The position numbers and the translations under genes were made by a program. 64,000 nt of DNA from Hyparrhenia diplandra (taxonomy: Eukaryota > Streptophyta > Magnoliopsida > Poales > Poaceae), in contig JADLZK010006507.1 of NCBI GenBank assembly GCA_015847255.1, forward strand, positions 434,001 through 498,000. The letters run 5' to 3'. The notes under the pieces are model-generated. The model worked only from the letters and a program-made list of their open reading frames with translations, did no database searches and was not told the DNA's origin. Shown one piece after another: positions 11,385 through 21,320 of the stretch (the first letter of the stretch is position 1; each line of letters opens with the position of its first letter).

Positions 11385-11990
11385 TACCACTTATATTAGT
11401 TTCTTTGGCAAAACTGTCTCACATTATGCATAATAAATGAGTTGTGTACCAACAAATAAAACACATATCAGTGCCTATATAAATACAGCACCACACACCC
11501 ATAAACAATACTATCTCTGAACAAGCCACATACTCCCCTGATAGCGCCTCTGCTCCTTGCAGTGAATATATATTAGTGTCCTTAGCATGGACAAATATGA
11601 GAGAAGGTAGACAGAACAAGAAAAAAAAAGAAAAGACAAAAACATGAGGCGTGTATGGGAATTTGAGGCACCAGGAAACGCGGAACATGTGCCAGAAACT
11701 GCAACAGTAGATGGTCTGGCTTAACAATATCCTAGGCGCGGGCAGATCTCTCAGGACAACAGCCGACAATTCAGATACAATGGGGGTTGAGAATGGTTAT
11801 CTAGCTGGCGCCATATGGCCGCCGGCCGGCCAATCCAGCCACTGTAGAGTGTGGACACTGCTGTTGCGAGGTTTCACAGATTTGGCTGGTGGTCGCAGCG
11901 AGCAAGTGCAGGCATTAGCTTGCTCCGCTGCGCAAACTATGGCAGTGGGCAGGTCTAGTGTGTTGTGTTGGGCATCGAACGCCCAACCAG
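11385..11990 (+). other. Promoter-module family 1, subtype b, copy at 11.4 kb
   Basis: TATAAATA at 11,478-11,485 is followed by the family ATGAGG start at 11,645 (MRRV, then EFEAPGN in the shifted frame). The copy is close to 4,361-4,935 over most of its length, ending near the shared CATTAGCTTGCTC phrase. A separate 96-codon frame at 11,711-12,001 has no known domain. It lies about 5 kb from the nearest other copy. Confidence 0.4.
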
Positions 11991-11999
11991 CAGCAGACT

Positions 12000-13230
12000 A
12001 GCAGAGTTCGGTCCGTGCTTCTTTGCGTATGGTTGGATCTTACTTTTACGGTTACACTGTGGTTTGGAGTTCGATGTCTGGCAGAAACACAAATATCGAC
12101 GTCCATAGTGTCCACGGTTTTTGTCAGTCATTTTTAAAAAAATTTTGATACACTAGAGGTTTGCTTAAACTGCTTCATAATTGAAACTGTGCTGCTATTT
12201 CATAATTGAAACTGTGCTGTTAGTCCTGAAATGAAACTCGGGCGGCACATATCCCCAATGCATTCTGAACAGTGCCATAATAGTCGCGGTTAGTGGCGGA
12301 GCTCTTGCATGGCAAGGTATGGCGCTCGCCATACCTTAAAGTCAGAAAAATTATGAACCCCATATAGTATGTACTAATTATACATATTTTCTGTTAGTGT
12401 TGTGCTAAGTGGTCACGTATATACCTATATGGGTGTGATGTTTTGGCCTACACAATCCTATGTGGTCACCTATATACGAGGTCCTTCTGTCTGTTCCACC
12501 ACTGGCAGAGTCATCAAGAGATCGAAATCGAATCTTGTATCTCCGCGCTGCGCCACCCGTCAAGGCGTCCACGGTGCCTTTGCTTTCGGTCAAATCAGGC
12601 TCAGGCGATCATCATGATTGCATCTTCGCCAATGAGAAATTTTTAGTATCTATGTTATCGATTTCGCCACACCTTAATTTTATTTCGTCGCCCCGTGGCT
12701 TTTGGAAAAGTTGTTGTGGGTTGTGGCTGTTGGAAAAGCAGTGAGAAAACGCTCATCGCCGCGGCTGTGGGCCCATCAGCTTTGCCGCCACGCCCATCGT
12801 GGGGTGGACGCCACCGGACGGACGGAGGAGGCAGTGCCCCATTCCACGAGCTCGCCAACTAGGAGGAAGTGACCTCCAGCCCATTAGGTCTCGCCATCAC
12901 GGGAGGGAGCAACAACCATGGAGAATAGGTGGGCATGGCGGTGGAGATGGGCGGGCACCGCCCGTCCATGGAGCCTCACATGGAGGATGGAAGGAATAGA
13001 TGCGAATAGAAGGGGAAAGGAAAATAATGATTCGTTTTCATAACCGGTGGCCGATGGGTAAATATTAAAGCCAAAATTAGTTGAATGTAGGGTTCAGGCT
13101 GCTTTTTAATTTGTACTAGAGTAAAAAGCTGCTTTTGGGCAAAAGCATTTGTGGCTTTTTGTGCCCTTTTGGTTGTGTTTGGGCTATTGGTAAAACCAAA
13201 AGTAGGTGAAAGCCCAACCAAAGGCATCCT
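12000..13230. other. Interval without recognised genes, with a perfect 24-bp palindrome
   Basis: At 12,314-12,337 two perfect 11-bp arms (AAGGTATGGCG and CGCCATACCTT) flank a 2-nt centre. GC-rich sequence at 12,750-12,980 carries short overlapping frames on both strands with no motif. The end at 13,130-13,230 has repeated TTTTGG/CCAAAA phrases that may be degenerate inverted ends of a DNA transposon; I cannot confirm a boundary. Confidence 0.4.
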
Positions 13231-13239
13231 TAGAATGAA

Positions 13240-13850
13240 GGGAGTAATATATAATTAAACCATAATACATAGTAGTACCTACATTCCAAGTTCTGTTTTT
13301 GTTGGCCACACATAGGCTTCAACCAATTCAAATCCTGAAGGGAATAATCGCCACATGTTTTTCTGGGCACGTATAAGGGTAACCAAATGTGTCGACGTAA
13401 ATAAGTGTTATGTTATACACCGTTTCGACGTACTTAATTTTGTGTACGTTTGTTGCAGGAATGTTAAATATGCAAGGCTCAGGTACATGTCATCAATTTC
13501 CACCAACCATAACTTAATTGTGTTCTCAAGTACCATGCATCTTGTCAAGTCGAATGTATATATAGGAGACTCTACAGTAGCATTCACCCTCAGCAGCTAA
13601 AACAGATGCTGTTTCTTTAGACCAGGTCCACACAGCAATGTAGTAGGAAATGATTAGAGAAATTCCAGTTGGAGCGAGGACGCAGTGGTAATAGGAGACA
13701 TCAGGATTGGAAAAAATTGCCATTGAACATATGTAGACCGTTGGCGCCGTCAACCTTGTGCCGCCCATTTCAGTATCTGATGATCTGACAACGATATCAG
13801 CACTCTCATGTATCATGTAGCATGTAGCATGCATGTAGCAGAGTTTTTAG
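13240..13850 (+). other. Duplicated unit 2, promoter part (module 3) copy
   Basis: The block aligns with 18,290-18,900, 24,610-25,200, 37,190-37,740, 46,780-47,540 and 63,355-63,740. A TATA-like TATATATA (13,557-13,564) lies about 50 bp upstream of a TTTCTTTAGAC phrase present in nearly all copies. The phrase GTAATAGGAGACATCAGGA reads VIGDIRIG in the plus frame in several copies. No domain recognised. Whether it is coding, an intron or UTR cannot be decided here. Confidence 0.45.
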
Positions 13851-14777
13851 AATTAAGAGATAGCAGGAAAGATCCACCTGACTTAGATGGTTAGCGCAGA
13901 TACATGAGGTTGGTCAGATTAAACCTAAAGAGGTAGCTTTTGTAACTGATATTTGCTGACTGGTCTTCCGTTGCTGTAAGAGTGTCCCATCGCACTTCAT
14001 CATGCAGACGGTGGCATGTAGAAGGATGTTTTACTTCCTGACCAACAAATAGAGAAAAGAACATGCTCTAATTAAGTGCCACTTCCAATGGATGCTTAAT
14101 ATATCTTCTTCTTTTTGTAAAAGCTAGCTTTGTTTTGACATTTTCATGTCGACCAAAAGAATAAAGAACATGCTGTAAGTGCCACTTCCACGTGCAGCAG
14201 TGCAAGGCACAGGACGCGGGGTATGGCCTCCTTTTTTGCTATTTTGTATACACATTAATCTTGTGCCTGATGTATCTATAAAATAGCGAACATATTTCTA
14301 TCCAAAAGTGCGGTCACGTCCTAATTACATCAAGACTATACCAGCCTTATTACATTCTCAATTAAAAACGTGTGAAAATCTGTGCGCTAATCTAAGTATA
14401 TACTACATACGGCTATAGTAGGACGTTAAAAGCTAAAACTACTTATTCTCCACTACCGGTTCGAAAACCGGCAGTGATAGTCCTTGGGAGCCATGCGTGA
14501 TTAACAACTTCAATATTAGTTTTAGGGATTTTTACCATGGTTGAAAATAATATGAGCCCTCCATTTCATCAGATCTGATGGAACTTAAGTTGTGGACCGG
14601 AACCAAAAATCACGTGAGTCCAGAACTGATTGGTAATTAAATTTGGAGGGTACAACAGTATTTTCATGTCTAAGAAGCTGTACCTCCAAATTTTAAAAAG
14701 AGCTGCTTGTCTAGATGAAATTTGCCTCTGGTAAAGAGCCTGAGGAAATCATCTAGCCAACTTTCACCTCCCCTCTG

Positions 14778-15740
14778 GTGGCGCGCAAGTTCATCCAGCT
14801 ATCCGCTAGCCACCGCTCTCGCTCGAATCCAGCACTGGCCACTACGGTCACGACAACATCATGTGTGGTGGCAGCGGTGAAGCGATTCCCGCAAGGACTA
14901 GCGTTGACGTGGCCTTGCTGCTGCACATCAACAATTGCTCAAGGTCCCAGGCGAGCTGCCCTGGGCCGCTGGCCACCAGCGGTGGTCAGCAACAAATCAC
15001 TCACACGGCGCTGGGGCACTATCTTAGCGATCTGGTCTGCAACAAATTAGTTGCGGCGTGTTGCGGCACTATGTTGCAACCAATATCCGCAATCCCTGCA
15101 CCGAGGACTACATCGCGCAGACGACCGGCGACCCCGGTTTCAAGCTCGCGTCGTAGACTACCTTTCGCATTCCTGGGGCGGCATGGAGGTTGCTGACCTC
15201 GCCGAAGCACGGTCTCAATGGCGCGCAGGACATCGCCATTTTCCACGGCTTCCTGCTCCCGACATGGTTCCTCGCTCATTTTGCGTGCTGCAGGGGTGAC
15301 CCGCTCCACCGCTTCAAGTATGGCGTCCCTGCCATGGCGTTCCTCCCCAAGGTCCGCATGGGAACCGACCTATTGCACCACGCTCCTTGGCCACCAAACG
15401 CCAGCGTGCACCGCTTCATCCATGTATGTGACCACATGCTCCTTATGACATCGGAAGCGCTGGCGGAGAAGGCAACCAAGGAGCACGCCACCAAGGCCTA
15501 TGAGCTCATCCTCACTCTGCCTGCCAGAAACCATGCCGACCACGGGTAGGCCTGCGCCATTCCTCACGTCACAGCCATCCGCAGCAGCGGCTACCTCATA
15601 TGCAGAGGACGAGGTTCCCAACACCTTGCCCCACAGATGTTTGATGAACTGCCTCATCCTCATATAAAGCTATTGGTCGCCCCAATTCAGTTGCACATGG
15701 GATGCAGTGTCGCATATGGCCCACCTCCCGATGTTCAGAT
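14778..15740 (+). pseudogene. GC-rich, gene-like payload inside the MULE
   Basis: The interior is much richer in GC than the MULE ends and holds several overlapping plus frames (14,778-15,050; 14,861-15,196; 15,190-15,549) that together read like one interrupted coding sequence. The stretch FHGFLLPTWFLAHFACCRGD followed by PLHRFKYGVPAMAFLPKVR at about 15,235-15,355 looks protein-like. I do not recognise the family. Frame changes near 14,900, 15,190 and 15,550 make it non-functional or multi-exonic. Confidence 0.4.
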
Positions 15741-15858
15741 GGTGGGCTGTGCCCGATGAAAAGAAATTAGAGGTTCAGATTTTTCAGTTGCAGCAACGTA
15801 CCATGGCCTTCGCCTGCTGTTTTTCCACTCCAGCCACTTGGAGGCGATGGGGGATAAG

Positions 15859-16654
15859 CACTACTACAAAAAAATCTTAAAAACACCACGGTTAATGCCT
15901 CGATTAACTGTGGCAGATTTTTAATTAACTGTGGTGGATTCTATTAACCTTAGCGGTTTTCCTAAGAGGTACAACATGGAAAATAAGGGCCCACCAACCA
16001 CTACAAAGCAGCTCGAAATACACCCTATGTGACTTAGGGTTTCACTCCTGACAATCTCTTCCCCTCACGAGCCCCACATCTATCCCGAGTGCTTCCGCCA
16101 CGCATCTCCCTCGCGCAGCTGCCTTCCTATATCCCTCACTCCTTTCCAAGGGCAAGTCGCATGGCGGCGTTGGAGGGATTGGCACGGGTGCAGCGAAAAG
16201 TGCGGCGGCAGCGGTGGAGCGACCGGCACGGCAGCGTGGCGGTGTCCAACAACATCAGCGGCCGAGGCCTCCACCGACGGATCCACCATGAGAAAGGATC
16301 GGCGCGAGCTCATGGATTTGGGTGAGCATTAGCACGAGGCGGCGCACTAGCCAGCTCCTCTACCGGCGGCACGCGACGACCCTCGTCTATGTGGATCTAG
16401 GCACTAGCGGCCAAATGTGGCCAGGTGGCGGTGGATCTAGGTGCCGGCGCACGAGATCCGGTGAGGTGGTGGCGGCTCCGGGCGCTGGCAGCGAGATCCG
16501 GTGAGGTGGCGGTGCATCCAGGCACTGGCGGCTAGATCCGGTGAGGTGGACAGATGTGGGATTTTTTTTTTTTTTTAGTTACCATGTCGGGCATCCGGAA
16601 ACTGCCACGGTAAATTCTAGAAAATCGCCACGGTAATTCTTTTATGTAGTAGTA
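15859..16654. mobile_element. Small non-autonomous CACTA element nested in the MULE
   Basis: The left end is CACTACTACAAAAAAATC (15,859). The right end reads TTTATGTAGTAGTA (to 16,654), its near inverse. CCACGGTAA-type subterminal motifs occur near both ends (about 15,887, 16,605 and 16,627), as is usual for CACTA elements. The 3-bp target duplication is AAG/GAG, one mismatch. It contains a GC-rich segment (16,060-16,520) with a repeated GATCCGGTGAGGTGG phrase and a T-run at 16,562-16,577. No transposase. Confidence 0.6.
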
Positions 16655-16845
16655 GAGGAGGATGAGGGCCTGGGCAGTTGGTTGATTTGGACTGGGATAC
16701 GGCTGATGGAGCTGAGAAGCTGTAGGTTACTAAAAATACTAAAGTACCATTGATTATAATTAAAGAGTGGAACCAGGTGAAAAACAGATTAACAAGATGA
16801 ATCGGCGGGTCCTCCCAAGCACCGTAAAAAATTCTTTTAGTTTTA

Positions 16846-17100
16846 TTATGCCATCCACCGTGTCTTGAAAATTTATTTGGAGTGCTATCTCCGAAGGCAC
16901 GTCTTTAAATACGTATGACCACCTCCTTACTTACACTAGACACCTCCAGCACAAAGAAAGAAAGAGGAGTGGATGTGACGGGGGAGAAACTCGTTTTCTT
17001 GTTTGTGGAAGTGGTTGGCACTAGGAAACACGCTACAACAAGAAGGTTGGTGTGGTTTCTTTGGCGGGATTAGAAGTGTCGAATCTCCAATGGACAGTGG
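16846..17100 (+). other. Duplicated unit 2, module 2 fragment
   Basis: This continues the unit beyond the MULE. A TTTAAATA box at 16,904-16,911 is followed by the family GGAGTGGATGTGACG phrase and a shortened version of the GTTTTCTTG...GTTGGCAC..GGAAA block. Compared with 17,615-17,810 it lacks the conserved ATGARGGCAAGAGGTGCC start. A decayed copy, with no independent product. Confidence 0.45.
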
Positions 17101-17399
17101 GTGCATGAAGGATTATAGAGTGGTTTAATGGTTTGGAGACCTATTTGATATATTTATGTTGCTTTTACACCATATCAGGGAAGATATTTATATTCGACAT
17201 TTTCCAAAACCGATTCATACCGTATTCGATACTCATTATTCGTATCTATAACCAAGACAATCCGTGTTCGTATATTTATCCGATAACTATTCATGTTTGA
17301 AAACAAATATGCTATCAACGATATCCATTCGTATCCGATCCATTTTCGTTCGTAGGCGGCAGCCCACTATTGTTTTTGTGTGTTTTCTTATTTATTTTT

Positions 17400-19085
17400 A
17401 TTTATGAAAATTGACATCAGTGTCGCATAACCAGCTGATAGTAAAATGCAAAGAGCTAAAAGTACTTATTATCCGTTTCTGGATCGAATAAAATCAAGCA
17501 GTGATGACAGACCTTCTGAGCTACTATGTGATTGACAACATTAATAATAGTTTTATATATGTCATGCACCGTATCTTGGAAATTTATGTGGGCTCCCACA
17601 GACGAAGGCACAGTTTAAATAGTACCCCGAATCCCCGATACACACACCGCACACCATAAGTTTGTCACCACAAAGAGAAGAAAGAGGAGTGGATATGACC
17701 AGAAAATGAAGGCAAGAGGTGCCTCATCAATGGATCAGGAAAACAAACTAGTTTTCTTGTGTGTAGAAATGGTAGGCCCCAGGAAATAGGCTACAACAAT
17801 AAAGTTTTGACACCCTCCGGGCAAGCCGGCGGTTACACCCCTCACCCTAGTAGCCTTGGCTGTGGCGGTGGACATAGATTCGATCTGGAGATGTGGTGGC
17901 AGCACAGTTGAGATCTCTGGGCTTTTCTAGGGATTTACATTTTTTTATTTGATTTAACAAGGCGAGCATTTGAACCGCCTTGGGGAAATCTTGCTTTACC
18001 GTGGCCTTTGGACCGAGAGGCAGTGGTGATGCGTGCCTCCATTAATCAACTTTGGCCTGCACCAAGAAAAAGATTCTTTAGTAGTATCTACTCCCTCAAT
18101 TCCAAATTCTCCATTTTTTTTTTTCTACATATCAAATACTGTGAATCTAAAATTTATAATCTCCCTCTTCAGGGTTATTGATTTTCTGTTTGATATGAAT
18201 TTACTCCTGGTGGTTTATCTCCAAATACGTTGGATCCAAACAATTAGTGGCTAAACTAGGAAATGTTCCACTTAAACCTCAGGTTCCTCTGTTTTTGTTG
18301 GCCACCAAACATATAAGGTTCGGCAAATTCTAATCCTATATAAAATTAGTCGTCATTTTTTTCCTAGGCACCTATTATAATGCGTTAACCAAACGTGTGG
18401 ACATACGTAAGTTTTGACGTACATTAATCATATCTTTGAATTGAGACGGTTTAGTAAGGCTGAGGTATCAATTTCCCACCAACCATAACTTAATTGTGTT
18501 CTGTTTGGAAAAGAAGAAAAATGTGTGCCATCTTCTCATTTTCAATGTACATATATAGCAGACTCCTACACAGTTGCATCGAAGGTCGACACGAAACAGA
18601 AGTCGTTCAGACAAAGGTCATCCACACAACAACGTAAAAAACTATTAGTTGAGTAATTTCAAGGTATAGTGTGAGCAGGTATTGTAGCTCGCCAGTGGTA
18701 ATAGGAGGTTCTAGTTTCTTTAGACGAGGTCGGTCAACACAGGAATGGAGAAAAGGATTAGAGAATTTTGATGGAACACGACGAGTGAGGTGGCAATAGT
18801 AATTGGAGACATCAGGATAGGAAAAACTTGTCCTCGAACATGTCCAGATCGTTCGGTATCTCAGCTAAGTGGCCTGAACGTCGAGATACGGTAAGCGTCA
18901 TGACATCAGGTCGTTGATAAATTTTGGAACCACGGCAGTGACACAAATAATGACACTTGACAGTACAGTAAGTGTAGAATAAATAAAGTAGGAAAAATAG
19001 TGCTGTTAGATGACAGAGCAAAGTCCTCGCAAAAAAAAAAAAAAAAAATGACAGAGCAAAGATATAATCATTTGGTTCTGTGCTA
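17400..19085 (+). other. Duplicated unit 2, copy split by the Helitron (left part)
   Basis: The best ordered copy. A TTTAAATA box (17,614-17,621) is followed by an ATG at 17,706 that opens a 31-codon frame (MKARGASSMDQENKLVFLCV...). Similar frames start at 36,577 and, shifted, at 23,984. Further on, 18,150-18,215 encodes a hydrophobic stretch with LLLVVYLQ, and a second promoter-like ATATATA lies at 18,551. The right end, after a TTTGGTTCTGTG phrase, is cut by the Helitron and resumes at 23,336. Product unknown; membrane segment inferred from composition only. Confidence 0.45.
19024..19047 (+). mobile_element. Minimal 24-bp LINE-type insertion with 14-bp target duplication
   Basis: A 24-nt insert, TCCTCGC plus 17 A, lies between two perfect copies of ATGACAGAGCAAAG (19,010-19,023 and 19,048-19,061). 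The paralogs at 25,325 and 37,835 carry this sequence once with no insert. Long target duplication, A-tail and extreme 5' truncation are the marks of target-primed reverse transcription by an L1-type LINE. The CCTCGC stub resembles the end of the LINE at 46,167-46,506 (ACCTCGCTTCAAAAA). Confidence 0.85.
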
Positions 19086-19859
19086 TCTTACTATTATTAA
19101 TTGAGGCTCCACGTTAATTCTCACCAGGAGCGCTAGAAAAAAAGATAAATGCTAGAAATTCTCACGTTAATTAGAAACATCTAGCCCTTAATCAAAAGAC
19201 TCCAACCATCATTGACCATTAGATCTATTTTTGTTTTTGAAAAGATATCGACCTCCACAATTATATTGAAGATAACAAACAGAATAAAATTAATTACGGT
19301 TGAAAAACAACTTTGAGGGATGGAAAAAAAATTGAGAAAAAACCGAACACGGACGTTACGTAACTTTGATGTAGGGAAAATTTTCTTCAAGAAAAATGCG
19401 TACGGAAACTTTGACGTAGGGAAAATTTTTCTTCAACAAAAAAAAGTACAGGGTCGATAATGCCCATCACAACCCACGTTAGATAATCTATTAATAAAAA
19501 ATAGGGGATTAATCCATTAATTCAGAAAACAAAGACATAACGTATACGGAATGTATATCAACCTCAACAAATAAGGTATGTTACTATATATATTATTACT
19601 ATTACTAATTGAAGGCTCCAATAGAGCTAAATAAAAATAAATCTGCTATTTATATTTTAAGAAGGAAAATATAATAATATTTTTTTCCTTATCACGAGCT
19701 AGAAGGGATCATCGTCCAGGGATATCTATCTATTCATTCAACTGCGTGACGACGAGATAAATGTTCCAATGGAGGATAATTAGGGCATTGCCTGCACCGC
19801 CGGTGGCCGCCGGCCAGCTGATAAGTGATCACCAGTCTTAGCAAGTACGGACGAAGACA

Positions 19860-21320
19860 ACACAGCTCAGGCACATACATCTACATCGGCGTCCATGCTC
19901 GGATCGATAGCAATAGTGGTTGCTGCGCCGTCTACGGGAGAATTCCGGCCTCCTATGTACTCATCTCCAGGTAGACACACTGCATCTTCGTCATCTGATT
20001 GCTTCAGCAGTGCAGCACATGTGCGTGCCGCCTACACTTCTCGACGACGAAGCTGCAGTGGAGACGTCTACAAGGCAGCCGACAGTTACCATCTAACAAA
20101 ATGAAGGATGGATGGCAAGCCACATGCACTTGACGGCTGTAGCAATTCAGATGCATGGCAGGCTAGCTGCGGCGTTCATGCTACGCCATCGTCCCACATT
20201 GAGGAGAAGGATGCGTTGGCGTTGGCTCCTGGGCCGGCCTCATATCTACATTGGAGTAGGGCACCGCTGCCATCAACATGTCAGATAGCCTCAGTTCTCT
20301 GTTAACAGCGTACAGAGCGGCCGGATGTGCAAGATTCGAGCAGATGGATTTATCAGCACCACCAAGTACAACACGGGCATGTAGTGCTGGAGCCGACGTG
20401 ACACACCGACGTCGCGATCAACAGCTTCTTCATCAGCAACAATTCTTCATCTGTCAATGTCCGATGTCCCCGTGGATCATCGTACAGTCTGTGCGCCGTC
20501 CAATGTAAATCGAAAACGGCATGTTCTAGAAGCAAGGAGGGTCCTTAATCAGATTCTTCGCCTTTTTCCAGGTATGGTCGCTGGTATTGTGCTGCTCCGG
20601 GCATGAGATGATCAGGATAGATGACAGGAAGACGGAGATGATGCTTGGCTACCAATAGAATCCTTGAACATCTAGATGCACGAAGTCAGCGACGACACCA
20701 TCGAGAATGGCTCCACATAAATCTGTGACACTACCGCATCAAGCAACGTCGGGACGAGTACAGACACCATCTATAATGGCTCCCACCACCAATGATGCCG
20801 CCACACCGAGAAGGCGACTCTACACTGACTACATGCCGGTCGACACCAATAAGGAAGGATTACGCCAGCTAGCTACCGGCGAACACATACGAGGAAGACA
20901 ATGCTACACCGACTACTTACTTGCCACCAGAGGGTGACACCACCCCGACTATGTGTTGATGGACACCAAAGAGGCCAGTGGATCAGAGCTATTTCTCGAC
21001 AAGCATGCAACACTCGACGCCAATGAGATGGGCGACATTTGTGCCATAGCCACTGAAAAAATAGCCTAAAGTCCGGGCATCGAGCTAGAAAACTTATCAA
21101 TTACGAAGCTTGGTAACAATTTCCATCCAGCGAGTGCAAGCATGGAGCATGCCGGTGTCCGGCCATGCACCAAGCACACTATGACCCCTGATGTTTGACC
21201 CGGCCGAGAGGACCAAAGAATAGTCGTGTGCCAGAATCATAGGGACGCCAACGAGATGAACATCAAGGAAGGCAGGAACACACATGCCACTAGTGCCGGG
21301 GTCCAACATCCCACATCTAC
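19860..21320 (+). pseudogene. Gene-like payload in the Helitron
   Basis: This block is GC-richer than the rest of the Helitron. Several plus frames (19,895-20,104; 20,108-20,305; 20,278-20,508; 20,707-20,937) succeed each other. At 20,800-20,990 three imperfect copies of a TDYMPVDTNKE / TDYLLATRG / PDYVLMDTKE type motif occur, and 20,990-21,070 reads LDKHATLDANEMGDICAIATE. I do not recognise the family. It may be captured host exons or a decayed retroelement ORF. Stops at 20,938 and beyond break it. Confidence 0.35.

Larger units (their letters stand above)
14525..16836. mobile_element. Mutator-like element (Pack-MULE candidate)
   Basis: A perfect 9-bp target duplication TTAGTTTTA (14,516-14,524 and 16,837-16,845) brackets 2,312 bp. 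The ends are imperfect inverted repeats (GGGATTTTTACCATGGTTG at the left, and CAAGCACCGTAAAAAATTC reading out at the right). The joined flanks match the uninterrupted paralog at 36,440-36,470. The terminal 150-180 bp also match the element at 35,616-36,281, while the interiors differ. No transposase is present. The GC-rich interior (14,760-15,740) resembles captured coding sequence. Nine-base duplications are the Mutator hallmark. Confidence 0.85.

Noticed and set aside
18000..18030. A tRNA-like T-arm (TTTGAACCGCC) in unit 2 near 17,970, 24,375 and 36,940
   Set aside because: No acceptor, anticodon or D-arm partner at correct spacing; the same bases read a conserved peptide frame instead.
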